13,109 nt of DNA from Candidatus Glassbacteria bacterium RIFCSPLOWO2_12_FULL_58_11 (GCA_001780825.1 MFIX01000140.1:50655-63763); one strand, 5' to 3'. Shown: positions 1 to 7,180, counted from the stretch's first letter. A program made the numbers and translations. The notes: generated by a model not told the origin, from the sequence alone.

Positions 1-1775
1 TGGTCCAGCTTGTCCAGCATCTCGCGCGAAAGGACCTGGCTCTGGTCGAGCTGCTTGATACTCTCGTCCAGCTCCTTGGCAATCTGTTTTACCTGGTCCA
101 GCATTTTGACCTGTTCCTGGACAGCCTGTTCCAGCTTGCGGCCCTCCTCCCACTCCATTTTCCGCCCATGTTCCAGCGCCTCGCTCATCTGTTTGACCTG
201 ATCGCGCAGTTTCTCCCCTTTTTCCTCGATCTGATGCAGGTCCGTGACAATTCCCTCCTGACGGTCCTGTTCCTGGGAGAAAATTTCTTTCAGCGAGGGG
301 AAGCGGAGATGGAATTCTCCGCTGGTCACGGACTTGGGACCTGAAATACGGTCATTGTCGAACACAGTCAGACGATAGGCCACCTGGTCATCCGGCAGCA
401 GGGAAAAGTCCTTCAGGTCCCAGAGGTATTGGCCGACCAAATGCGCGGGCGAATCGGGGTAGGAGCCGAGCGTCAGACTGCGTTGCGGGCCGGCCTGGCC
501 TCCGGGGCGTTCCTTAGAGCCGGCAAGAGTGACCCGCGTCACCCCGAAATCATCGGCGATCTCGAAGATCAGCGGCTGCTGCATTTGTTCGTTGATCTGC
601 GCATCCGGCGCGGGAAACCGCAGGGCGATGGCCGGAGGCTCGTCCGGAATGACAGAGATCGGGTAGGCCAAAGTATCATCATTCACCAGGCCCCAGCGGT
701 CTTTGAGCCTGATCCGGTAGGCCCCATCCCGTACCAGCAGCAGGGTTGCGCTGAAATCTCTCTCTCCGGTCAAAGGAGCTTCTATCAGACTGTCCGGCCC
801 GAGCTGCAGAACTGCGCTGACCAGGGGATTGCTCGCCTTGCCGCGCAATTCCACCCGGCTGCCCCGCAGTCCCTGGACTGCCTTGTCCCGCGAAGTTTCA
901 TAGGCGGGCAGCCCGGTATAAGCCGGGAAATCGTAATGCAGGGTCAGCTCGGTGACAAACGGGTTACTGGTTACCCGGACCTGGAACGTATCTGTGAGAG
1001 CCGCTCCCTGGGCAACATAATAACTGATGTCATTTTCGATATCCCTGAAAGCGGCCTCGTACTCGAACTGGTTCGGCGAGTAGCTCATTACTTCTTTCAT
1101 TCCGGGTTTCCCGGCCTGCCAGTAATGGATAGTCATCGGTTCAGGGCGGTGAAGGGAGGCGGCGGCCCGGATAATGAGCGAGTCTCCGCGCAGGATGGTG
1201 ATGTTGCCCGGCTTGACGAAGATCCGGAAAGCCCTTTCCCGGCGCAGCATCTCCAGGGGATGGCGGTAATGCTGGTAGATCTGGAAAACTCCCAGGGGAT
1301 CCGCGATCGAGAAGAGCAGCGCGGCGCAGAGCAGCGCGGAAAAGAGGTACTCCTCGATCCGCGCGCGCTGCCTGGCGCCCCGCAGGATTTTCCCGGCCAG
1401 GGCCCGCGCGCCACCGCCGGCAGGCACCAACCCGGCGGCCTGGCTCACATGGGCTTCGACGAGCTCGGCCGAGAATGAGAGCCGCAATTCCGGACGCTCA
1501 ATAAATTCGAGAGCAGCTTCCAGGCGGTTCTTGAAAGCGGCATTGGAGGAATCGAGCAGCCGGGCGATTTTCGCCAGACTGCCGTAGCGGGAACAAGCGC
1601 TCCAGATCCGGCGGCCGGCGATCAGCGCCAGGCAGACTCCCACCCCGGCCAGCAGAGCAATCCGCTGGAGGGCCGGCAGGTAATAGGCCTTTTCCAGGGC
1701 ATTGAGCATCAGCCAGCCCGCGGTGAGCGGGATCAGGCACCACAGGGCGGTCCGCCAGAGGGCCAGCCGGAACAT
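1..1775 (-). CDS. DUF4175-like membrane protein with C-terminal coiled coil (partial, runs off left edge)
   Basis: An uninterrupted minus-strand frame of 591 codons has no stop before the left edge, so the C-terminus is missing. I see two hydrophobic helices near residues 8-27 and 38-55, a cytoplasmic stretch, and a third helix near 142-158. A large extracytoplasmic part follows, rich in beta-type segments (FRIFVKPGN near 182, then IADDFGVTRVTL further on). From about residue 490 to the edge the protein is highly charged and Gln/Glu/Lys rich, as in a long coiled coil. Three N-terminal helices, Ig-like repeats and a coiled coil match DUF4175-type proteins, which often sit beside DUF4159 genes as here. 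The molecular function is unknown. I chose the ATG at 1775 because AGGA lies 5 bases upstream. The frame stays open further upstream, and a CTG at 1835 with AGGAG 9 bases before it would add 20 residues and nearly close the gap to the DUF4159 gene. Confidence 0.75.
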   Translation of the reverse strand, partial: MFRLALWRTALWCLIPLTAGWLMLNALEKAYYLPALQRIALLAGVGVCLALIAGRRIWSACSRYGSLAKIARLLDSSNAAFKNRLEAALEFIERPELRLSFSAELVEAHVSQAAGLVPAGGGARALAGKILRGARQRARIEEYLFSALLCAALLFSIADPLGVFQIYQHYRHPLEMLRRERAFRIFVKPGNITILRGDSLIIRAAASLHRPEPMTIHYWQAGKPGMKEVMSYSPNQFEYEAAFRDIENDISYYVAQGAALTDTFQVRVTSNPFVTELTLHYDFPAYTGLPAYETSRDKAVQGLRGSRVELRGKASNPLVSAVLQLGPDSLIEAPLTGERDFSATLLLVRDGAYRIRLKDRWGLVNDDTLAYPISVIPDEPPAIALRFPAPDAQINEQMQQPLIFEIADDFGVTRVTLAGSKERPGGQAGPQRSLTLGSYPDSPAHLVGQYLWDLKDFSLLPDDQVAYRLTVFDNDRISGPKSVTSGEFHLRFPSLKEIFSQEQDRQEGIVTDLHQIEEKGEKLRDQVKQMSEALEHGRKMEWEEGRKLEQAVQEQVKMLDQVKQIAKELDESIKQLDQSQVLSREMLDKLD

Positions 1776-1855
1776 TATTTTCCTGGCCTCGGCCAGTGCG
1801 CCGACCAGAGCTTTTTCTGTATCCGTGTTATTCAGTGCGACACTCTCCTGCCGGC

Positions 1856-2545
1856 CTAGCGCCCGGTCAGGGCGTAGACGAAGATGTTGACTCCCATTTT
1901 CAGCGACTGCTGTCGGATCGGCTCTGGGTCATGGTGCACCTCGGGGTCCTCCCACCCGTCGCCCAAATCCGTATTGAAACTGTAAAAGACCACCAGCCTT
2001 CCGCCGGAAAATATCCCCAGTCCGTGAGGCGGGCCCCCGTAATGCTCGTGTACCTTGGGCAAGCCGTCGGAAAATTCGAAGAAAGAGTGGTAGAGCGGAA
2101 AATCAAAGGGGACCTCGACCAGCTCAGACTCCGGAAAAACCTTTTTCATTTCCCTGCGGAAACTCTCGTCCATGCCGAAATTATCATCCGCATGCAGGAA
2201 TCCGCCTTCCTCCAGGTACTTTCGGAGCCGGCCCGCCTCTTCCTCATCGAACTTGATATTCCCGTGGCCGTTCATGTAGAGGTAGGGATAACTGAACAAC
2301 TCGGCGCTCTTCAACCCCACCTGCACTTCCTGCTCCGCAACCGGCAGGCCGGTCGAGGCGCGGATCTTCTTCAGGAGGTTGGGCAGAGAAGAAGGATTCG
2401 AGTACCAGTCTCCCCCGCCCTCGTAAATGACCCGCGCAATCGTGAGCCTCTTACCGGGGTCCAGCTCTGCCGCGGAAAGTTCGCCTGCGCCGCATTGCAG
2501 GATTGGCACCAGGAAAACAATATTCATCAGCGTTTTAAACCGCAT
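1856..2545 (-). CDS. DUF4159 domain protein, secreted
   Basis: This 229-residue protein has an N-terminal hydrophobic segment (about 7-20) and a likely signal peptidase I site after Ser-Ala-Ala near residue 26, so it is probably exported. The Cys at 18 is preceded by Ile-Leu-Gln, a poor lipobox. The mature part fits DUF4159: ARVIYEGGGDWYSNPSSLP at 37-55, YPYLYMNGHG at 86-95, GGFLHADDNFG at 114-124, and a His/Pro-rich stretch HEHYGGPPHG at 166-175. As I recall, DUF4159 is grouped with glutamine-amidotransferase/ThuA-like folds, but no enzymatic activity is established. The gene lies just upstream of the DUF4175-like gene on the same strand and is probably co-transcribed with it. Such pairs commonly accompany MoxR ATPase, DUF58 and BatA-like genes, which would be expected further left. 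The start ATG has only a weak GAGAG upstream. Met7 is an alternative start. Confidence 0.82.
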   Translation of the reverse strand: MRFKTLMNIVFLVPILQCGAGELSAAELDPGKRLTIARVIYEGGGDWYSNPSSLPNLLKKIRASTGLPVAEQEVQVGLKSAELFSYPYLYMNGHGNIKFDEEEAGRLRKYLEEGGFLHADDNFGMDESFRREMKKVFPESELVEVPFDFPLYHSFFEFSDGLPKVHEHYGGPPHGLGIFSGGRLVVFYSFNTDLGDGWEDPEVHHDPEPIRQQSLKMGVNIFVYALTGR

Positions 2546-2665
2546 CAGCTCTCGCTTTTAAAGGATGTCTGGCTTTTTTCGCATCCCGGAAATATCTTGA
2601 AGCATGAACATTCCCGTAGGGCGCTGAATTATCAGGCGAAACCAATTGCCAGTTGATACCCGCTC

Positions 2666-3142
2666 ATGTACCGCTATTTCAGAAAACTGATCCTGCTGGG
2701 TTTGCTGCTGCTGGTATATGTAGCCATCAGCTTCTGGGTCCCCTACAGTAAGCTCTGGCTGATGCAGGACCTCATGCAGACCCAGGCCCGGCTCTTTTTT
2801 GCCAGCCAATCCGGCAAAGACATCCAGGATTTCCTCATAAAGAAAGCCGAAGCCCTGGATGTGCCGCTTAAAAGAGAAGAGATCAAGGTCGAGACGATCA
2901 ACGGTGAAATTATCTACTTCGAGCTCCAGCTTAACGTGCCCCTGGATATCTTATTTTACCATACGTCCCTGCATTTTGAGCCGAAAATATTCGGTCTGAT
3001 CCGCGGCTTCGATCTCGACAAGAACGCCGCCTCCGGGAACCTGGAGGACTTGAGCTCCCTGGCCGAATTATCAGACAGCACGAAAAACTACTTGCGCAAT
3101 AAAACCCTGAGAAATTATTTCGAGGAATTCTTCGCCCACTGA
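2666..3142 (+). CDS. Single-pass membrane protein of unknown function, DUF4845-like architecture
   Basis: This is the only convincing plus-strand gene: 158 residues with no better frame opposite it. A basic N-terminus (MYRYFRK) is followed by one hydrophobic helix at about 8-25 and a soluble remainder, so it is probably anchored with the C-terminal part outside the cytoplasm. Residues 66-95 (VPLKREEIKVETINGEIIYF, then a beta-like stretch ending VPLDIL) resemble the pattern of short anchored proteins of the DUF4845 type, where a putative helix is followed by paired beta strands. That similarity is by eye and I would not assign the family firmly. The gene diverges from the DUF4159 gene and converges on the desaturase gene. 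No strong ribosome-binding site precedes the ATG, so the exact start is uncertain. Confidence 0.65.
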   Translation: MYRYFRKLILLGLLLLVYVAISFWVPYSKLWLMQDLMQTQARLFFASQSGKDIQDFLIKKAEALDVPLKREEIKVETINGEIIYFELQLNVPLDILFYHTSLHFEPKIFGLIRGFDLDKNAASGNLEDLSSLAELSDSTKNYLRNKTLRNYFEEFFAH

Positions 3143-3151
3143 CTCCGGCTT

Positions 3152-3185
3152 CCGGGGAAAGGCTAAAAATAGACCGGTTCCCCGG
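3152..3185. terminator. Possible bidirectional hairpin between convergent genes
   Basis: CCGGGGAA (3152-3159) and TTCCCCGG (3178-3185) form a perfect 8-bp inverted repeat around an 18-base loop, 9 bases after the stop of the plus-strand gene. No run of T follows on either strand, so it is not a canonical intrinsic terminator. A second small hairpin (GGGAA, 3-base loop, TTCCC; 3221-3233) lies between it and the end of the desaturase gene. The position between two convergent genes is the main argument. Confidence 0.3.
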
Positions 3186-3286
3186 GATAATCAAGCGAAC
3201 AAAACCCGCACCCGATCCTCGGGAAGTCTTCCCTCCCGGACCAGTTTGCTGTCCTGCTACTCTGCCTTCCAGTCATTCAGCAAATT

Positions 3287-4294
3287 TCAGGCGAAATCCC
3301 AGTCGGTGTGCGGCGCATTGTTCAGCACCAGGTAGCCGTATAACAGCTCCGGGTAAGAGTGCGGCGTCATGCCGTGACGGAGATACACCGGCTGGAGAAT
3401 CCGCTGAAGGCGGGGCAGATTATAGAACGGGATTCCCGGGTAGTAGTGGTGTTCCAGGTGATAGTTAGAGTTGATGAACAGGAAATCCCAGAACCAGCTC
3501 CCTCTGATCCAGGTGGTCCAGCCTGCCGGATCATCCTCTTTGATATTATAGTGCTGCCCGATCCGGTTGATAGCGAAAGCGACCGGAAAAATAAAGAACA
3601 CCGGAAGGCAATAAGCCCTGAACCAGATGGCCCCCGAGCCGAAAAACAGCAGCGCCGCCTGAGCCAGAAGATGGCCGCCGATAGTGGTTATCCTCTCGCG
3701 GGCGATCTTTCGCTTCAGTTCTGGAGGATAAGTGGCGTTCTCGCGGGCCGCGGCGCGGAAATAAATAAAGAACAGGGCCGGAGTGAAATAGGCGATTTTG
3801 ATCAGGCGGCGGTTTATTTTGGGTGAGAGATGGTGGCGCTTGGGGTCCAGGTCCTCGGTGCCGAGCTGAGCGTGATGGTCCAGGTGCCAGCGGGTGAACT
3901 GGGAACAGGAAATCCCGCTCCAGGAAGCGTACAGCTGGCCGAGAAAGCCGTTCAGGAGCGGCCGGCGGCTGCGGAAAATAAGGCTGTGCAGCTGCTCGTG
4001 GAGCAGGACGGTGAAATTAAACACCGTGAAGCCGGACAGCAGGGCCGCCGGCAGCACGACCAGAGGCTGGCCGAACCGGATCAGAAGCCAGGTGGCGGCG
4101 GCCAGGAAGAAAAATTGCCGGAGAGCGACCAGCAGGTGAATCCAGGGCTTTTTCTCGTGCAGCCGCTTGATTTCAGCCTGGTCCAGGGTTTCTTTGAGCT
4201 CCTGCCTGAGGTCCGCTGAAACGCGCGCCCAGTTCGATTCCACGGTAGCCACTACCCCTCCGGGAGATTCTTTTTTATTGAATACAATTCTCAA
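3287..4294 (-). CDS. Membrane fatty acid desaturase (di-iron, PF00487 type)
   Basis: The product is a membrane-bound di-iron desaturase, expected to use O2 and an electron donor to put a double bond into a lipid acyl chain. All three histidine boxes are present: H99-EQL-H103, H137-LD-H140-H141 and H279-LE-H282-H283 (context NYHLEHHYYPGIPF), with an extra His at 248 (GQHYN). Hydrophobic segments at about 57-72, 78-97, 165-180 and 205-242 place the boxes on the cytoplasmic face. The longest frame is 335 residues, but it begins with TTG and has no ribosome-binding site. A GTG at 4252 or 4243, just after GGAGGGG, is a more natural start and would give 321 or 318 residues. The substrate and regiospecificity cannot be read from the sequence. 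The gene follows the oxidase operon on the same strand but has its own promoter-like site. Its O2 dependence fits an aerobic lifestyle. Confidence 0.88.
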   Translation of the reverse strand: MRIVFNKKESPGGVVATVESNWARVSADLRQELKETLDQAEIKRLHEKKPWIHLLVALRQFFFLAAATWLLIRFGQPLVVLPAALLSGFTVFNFTVLLHEQLHSLIFRSRRPLLNGFLGQLYASWSGISCSQFTRWHLDHHAQLGTEDLDPKRHHLSPKINRRLIKIAYFTPALFFIYFRAAARENATYPPELKRKIARERITTIGGHLLAQAALLFFGSGAIWFRAYCLPVFFIFPVAFAINRIGQHYNIKEDDPAGWTTWIRGSWFWDFLFINSNYHLEHHYYPGIPFYNLPRLQRILQPVYLRHGMTPHSYPELLYGYLVLNNAPHTDWDFA

Positions 4295-4346
4295 ATTAAC
4301 GGCGCATAACTATCCTGCGCCGGAACAGGCTCCGAATTACGGTATA

Positions 4347-4375
4347 ATTATAATACCGGCCGCGCCTCGAATCAA
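4347..4375 (-). promoter_or_regulatory. Sigma70-like promoter for the desaturase
   Basis: On the minus strand TTGATT (4375-4370) and TATAAT (4352-4347) are separated by exactly 17 bases. The -10 box is perfect and the -35 box matches at four of six positions. It lies about 50 bases upstream of the longest desaturase frame and downstream of subunit III, so the desaturase can be transcribed independently of the oxidase operon. It stands out as an A/T-rich patch in an otherwise G/C-rich stretch. Confidence 0.6.
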
Positions 4376-4487
4376 CCGGCCCGCACCGGCACGCCGGAAG
4401 CTGTCCGGGAAGGGCTCGGAGCACAAAAACGCAATTATCCGAGCAGATTTAAGGAATTAATAACAGGCCGGGCGGGTTACGGGAACA
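4376..4487. other. Gap between oxidase subunit III and the desaturase promoter
   Basis: No gene is supported here. The only structure is an imperfect candidate hairpin: CTCGGA (4415-4420) and TCCGAG (4438-4443), a 6-bp stem with a 17-base loop carrying a run of A on the plus strand. It could contribute to ending the oxidase transcript, but the long loop and lack of a trailing U tract make this weak. Confidence 0.3.
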
Positions 4488-5288
4488 TTAAATCAGGTAG
4501 AGGCTGAAAAACAGCAGGACCCAGATTACATCGACAAAATGCCAGTACCAGGAGGCGGCGATCAGGCTGAAATGCCGCTCCTCGTTCATCTGGCCCAGCT
4601 CCAGACGGCCATAGGCCAGCAGCAGGAAGATCACCCCGATCGAGACGTGCAGGCCGTGGAAGCCGGTCATCATGTAGAACATCGTTCCGAAAATGTTCGT
4701 TTCCACGGTAAACCCGTACTGGGTTATCAGCAGGCCCCACTCCAGGCCCTGGTAGCTGAGGAAGATCAGACCGAGCAGCGCGGTGACCAGCAACAGCGTC
4801 TTGGCGTGGAATTTCTTCCCCTTCTCGAAAGCCTTGAGTCCCAGCTCGCAGGTGAAGCTGCTGAACATCAGGATCAGGGTGGCGATTGCCGGATCGTGGG
4901 TGTGAATGTGCGGAGTCCCGGCCGGCGGCCAGGCCTGGATATGGTAGCGCGTAGAATAGTAATGCACGAACAGACCGCCGAAAATAGCCGCCTCGGAAAG
5001 CAGGAAATACTTGAGGAACATTTTCAGGTCCTGCTGCTGCATCGACAGGTGGCCGGTCACCACATCCTCGGCCTTGTCCATTACCACGCTGTGCGCCCAG
5101 CCCATCAGGGAGACCAGACTTACCGCGCCTCCGGTGACCGCCAACAGCTCGGCGACAATGGCGTGACCTGTCCGGAAAGCCACCAGGGCGATCGGGAGCA
5201 ATCCCACTCCCATAGCCAGCACTATCGGCCAGACCGACCTGGGCGGGAGGTGCACATGCGCTTCCTCGTGGTGTTTTACGGTTTCCAT
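4488..5288 (-). CDS. ctaE: Cytochrome c oxidase subunit III
   Basis: This 266-residue membrane subunit of the aa3-type oxidase packs against subunit I. It binds no metal and helps keep the enzyme stable during turnover. Seven hydrophobic helices can be drawn (about 20-38, 47-64, 91-110, 135-152, 164-183, 200-226, 241-266). Family hallmarks are LLSEAAIFGG (96-105), FLSYQGLEW (176-184), MMTGFHGLHVSIG (206-218) and SWYWHFVDVIWVL (246-258). The N-terminus is His-rich and soluble (HHEEAHVH). The ATG lies 7 bases after the stop of the 52-residue gene, without a strong ribosome-binding site, so translational coupling is likely. It is the last gene of the oxidase operon. No CtaF-like subunit IV follows it. 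Confidence 0.95.
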   Translation of the reverse strand: METVKHHEEAHVHLPPRSVWPIVLAMGVGLLPIALVAFRTGHAIVAELLAVTGGAVSLVSLMGWAHSVVMDKAEDVVTGHLSMQQQDLKMFLKYFLLSEAAIFGGLFVHYYSTRYHIQAWPPAGTPHIHTHDPAIATLILMFSSFTCELGLKAFEKGKKFHAKTLLLVTALLGLIFLSYQGLEWGLLITQYGFTVETNIFGTMFYMMTGFHGLHVSIGVIFLLLAYGRLELGQMNEERHFSLIAASWYWHFVDVIWVLLFFSLYLI

Positions 5289-5295
5289 GGCGGAT

Positions 5296-5454
5296 TCATT
5301 TCATCCCGGAGAGTATGGAGTTGGTCGACCCGGCATGCTCCGGGCTGACATTCAGCATGGTCAAATAGACTAACAAGGCAATAAAAACAGCCAAAGAAAG
5401 GAACAGAAAAAGATTCCGGCGCTTGAGGCGAGGCTCCAGCGGTTCGAGATGCAT
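5296..5454 (-). CDS. 52-residue single-helix protein between ctaG and ctaE
   Basis: The minus-strand frame from the ATG at 5454 to the TGA at 5296 encodes 52 residues. The N-terminus is basic (MHLEPLEPRLKRRN), followed by one strongly hydrophobic helix at about 15-34 (LFLFLSLAVFIALLVYLTML) and a short polar tail. GAGGGG lies 8 bases before the ATG. The start is 2 bases after the ctaG stop and the stop is 7 bases before ctaE, so it is wedged tightly into the operon. By the positive-inside rule the N-terminus should be cytoplasmic. I do not recognise the family. Small single-helix proteins at this point in cta operons are often minor oxidase subunits (subunit IV-like) or assembly factors, which is what I infer here from context only. 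Confidence 0.75.
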   Translation of the reverse strand: MHLEPLEPRLKRRNLFLFLSLAVFIALLVYLTMLNVSPEHAGSTNSILSGMK

Positions 5455-5456
5455 AT

Positions 5457-6017
5457 TCACTTCCCCTCGGGCTTATCTATCCGGCCCCAATCCGCGGCGG
5501 TTGGATCTCTCTTAAACAGCGTGTAGTGCATGGTCACCCGCGAGACCGCCGGGTCGAGATCGCCATGAAAGGAATAGACCAGGACGTGATTCACTTCTTC
5601 CCTGGGCTGCAACACCATGTCCTGAAAGCAGAAGCACTTGATCATGTCGTATTTCTTGTTTGCCTCCGGCGGGAATATGCTGTGCACCGGCCTGAAATAC
5701 AACGTATCATCGGAGAGATTGACGAAGCGGTAATGGACCTCGTCCAGTGCGCCGGGATGGACACTGCTGCGGCTCTTGTCGGATTCAAAGAGTATCGGCA
5801 GCTTGTCGTTGACCGCCGTAGTAAAAAGCACTTTGATCTCACGGCTCTTGTCGATCTGAGTCCCGGCGGCGCCCTGGGTCAGGTCTTTCGGAGAGGAAAT
5901 CTGTATCCCCACCGCCGAGCAAAACATCTTGAACAGGGAGATATTGGCGAATCCGAAGCCGAACATCCCGATGACCGCGGCGACAAGAATCAGCAGCAAT
6001 TTAGAATTCCGGCTCAT
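5457..6017 (-). CDS. ctaG: Cytochrome c oxidase assembly protein CtaG/Cox11 (CuB insertion)
   Basis: Cox11 family proteins deliver copper to the CuB site of subunit I. The 186-residue product has one N-terminal helix (7-27) anchoring a periplasmic copper-binding domain. The family signature is visible: MFCSAVG at 31-37 (Cys33) and KCFCFQDM at 127-134, where Cys128 and Cys130 are the copper ligands. These are followed by the Ig-like strand VTMHYTLFKRD near the C-terminus. The length is normal for bacterial Cox11. The ATG has GGAG six bases upstream. It starts a sub-block (ctaG, small gene, ctaE) separated from ctaB by a repeat-containing gap. The small gene begins two bases after its stop. Confidence 0.93.
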   Translation of the reverse strand: MSRNSKLLLILVAAVIGMFGFGFANISLFKMFCSAVGIQISSPKDLTQGAAGTQIDKSREIKVLFTTAVNDKLPILFESDKSRSSVHPGALDEVHYRFVNLSDDTLYFRPVHSIFPPEANKKYDMIKCFCFQDMVLQPREEVNHVLVYSFHGDLDPAVSRVTMHYTLFKRDPTAADWGRIDKPEGK

Positions 6018-6304
6018 TTCTGACTCCGCTTGTATGTTAAATATTTTCCGCTTTTCACGTCTCAGTGCTATGCCAACCGCCCCTACTCCAGCCTTTATAT
6101 CCCGGTTTAGGCGTAAAATTCTTAGCCTTTAATTCTTGCTCTGCAAATCCCCCACATTCTCCCTTTTTCAAAGGGGGAGGCGGCTTCCCCCCCTTTACCA
6201 AAGGGGGGCCAGGGGGGATTTCAGCAATAACCTGGCGGCAGATTAAGCAAACCGTGCTGCGCAATTCTGAATTTTTCAGGTTGGAAACCGTTTTAACCGG
6301 TCTC
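6018..6304. other. 287-base intergenic region between ctaB and ctaG
   Basis: This is the only sizeable gap inside the oxidase operon. It contains the palindromic repeat at 6145-6221. The A/T-rich part next to ctaG (6030-6130) may carry a promoter, but I found no -35/-10 pair with good spacing. A small hairpin with GGTCT (6299-6303) and AGACC (6307-6311) overlaps the ctaB stop codon; with wobble it extends to about 7 bp and lacks a U tract. Short frames in this region derive from the repeat and are not convincing genes. Confidence 0.55.
6145..6221. repeat. Palindromic G/C-run repeat element with terminal inverted repeats
   Basis: A 77-base element is bounded by AAATCCCCC (6145-6153) and its inverse GGGGGATTT (6213-6221). 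Inside are two hairpins. CCCCCCTTT (6188-6196), loop ACC, AAAGGGGGG (6200-6208) is a perfect 9-bp stem. An imperfect stem pairs CTCCCTTT (6159-6166) with AAAGGGGGAG (6170-6179). Such C-run/TTT/AAA/G-run palindromes are a known class of dispersed intergenic repeat in several bacterial phyla. They often produce spurious peptides with Pro-Pro-Leu and Lys-Gly-Gly motifs; the minus-strand frame here reads PPGPPLVKGG. It probably marks a non-coding, MITE- or REP-like element. Other copies cannot be checked from this window. Confidence 0.75.
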
Positions 6305-7180
6305 TCAGACCAGGCCCTCGATTATCAAAGCGGTAAAAAGCGCGCACAGATAGATAATCGAATAACTGAAAAGTCCTTTTTCCAGTCCCGGCAGACCCGT
6401 TTTTCGCAGCACCCCGGCTTTCCAGATGAACAGTCCGCCCAGGCCAAGGCTGACCGCGGCATAGAGCAGGCCCGGCCTCACGGCGATCAGGCTCAGGCTG
6501 ACCGCAAACAGGATCAGGGTATAATAAAAAATCTGGTCCCGGGTCGCCCCCTCCCCCTTGACCAGGGGCAGCATCGGCAGCCGCGCCTTGCGGTAATCCT
6601 CTTTCAGGTAAATGGCGAGGGCCCAGAAATGCGGAGGGCTCCAGAAAAAAATGATCAGGAACAGGATCAGCGGGACCAGGCTGAGCGTGCCTGAGGCTGC
6701 GGCCCAGGCGATCACCGGCGCCATGGCGCCGGCGGCTCCGCCGATCACGATATTCAGGTGCGTGCGCGGCTTAAGCCATACCGTATAGTAAATCCCGTAG
6801 AACAGCACGGCGAAAAGGGCGAGCGCCGCGCTCAGCAGGTTAAAGCGCAGCGCGAAAATTGCCACGCCAGCCACACCGATCACGAGCGCGAAAACCAGTG
6901 CCTGCCGCGGACTGAGCCGGCCTGTCGGCAGCGGCCTTTTTCGGCTCGTGCGGCTCATCAGGGCGTCGATATCCCGCTCGAAATACTGGTTGAGCGAATT
7001 GGCCGAACCGCTGACCAGGTAGAGCGCCAGCAGCACCAGGGCGCAGTAGCCCGGCCGGGCGAGCAGGCTGCCCTCCAGGGAAAGCCCGGCGGCGCCGGTC
7101 AGCAACACCAGGACCATGATCCGGGGCTTGGTCAGCAGGAAAAAATTATACAGGCTGGATTTCATGATACCTGAATTCAT
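6305..7180 (-). CDS. ctaB: Protoheme IX farnesyltransferase (heme O synthase)
   Basis: CtaB adds a farnesyl group to heme B to make heme O, the precursor of heme A, in the cytoplasmic membrane. The 291-residue product belongs to the UbiA prenyltransferase superfamily and has about nine hydrophobic helices. The first Asp-rich motif is NQYFERDIDALMSRT (64-78; Asp70 and Asp72), followed by RKRPLPTGRLS. The second conserved region includes WLKPRTHLNIVIGG (135-148), FWSPPHFWALA (179-189) and EDYRKARLPMLP (194-205). The frame overlaps the 3' end of ctaA by 35 bases. An ATG five codons in (7165, MKSSLYNF) would look more typical for the family and still overlap, and neither start has a strong ribosome-binding site. 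It works with CtaA immediately upstream. Confidence 0.95.
   Translation of the reverse strand: MNSGIMKSSLYNFFLLTKPRIMVLVLLTGAAGLSLEGSLLARPGYCALVLLALYLVSGSANSLNQYFERDIDALMSRTSRKRPLPTGRLSPRQALVFALVIGVAGVAIFALRFNLLSAALALFAVLFYGIYYTVWLKPRTHLNIVIGGAAGAMAPVIAWAAASGTLSLVPLILFLIIFFWSPPHFWALAIYLKEDYRKARLPMLPLVKGEGATRDQIFYYTLILFAVSLSLIAVRPGLLYAAVSLGLGGLFIWKAGVLRKTGLPGLEKGLFSYSIIYLCALFTALIIEGLV

Noticed and set aside
429..1478. 349-codon plus-strand open frame
   Set aside because: It lies entirely opposite the DUF4175-like gene, whose frame has recognisable domain features. The plus-strand translation is low in hydrophobic structure and rich in Arg/Gly/Pro, as expected of an antisense shadow in G+C-rich DNA.
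2546..2665. Divergent promoter pair between the DUF4159 gene and the plus-strand gene
   Set aside because: A GATAAT occurs on the minus strand, but no acceptable -35 box lies at the right distance, and nothing clear is seen on the plus strand.
4539..5348. 269-codon plus-strand open frame opposite ctaE
   Set aside because: It is an antisense shadow of subunit III. The translation is Gln/His/Arg-rich with no domain.
6145..6221. CRISPR-like or rho-independent terminator interpretation of the G/C-run repeat
   Set aside because: There is no series of equal repeats with spacers, and no U tract follows the hairpins. Terminal inverted repeats fit a dispersed palindromic element better.
6055..6264. 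69-codon minus-strand frame with Pro-Pro-Leu and Lys-Gly-Gly motifs
   Set aside because: The peptide is produced by the palindromic repeat at 6145-6221, a known source of false small genes.
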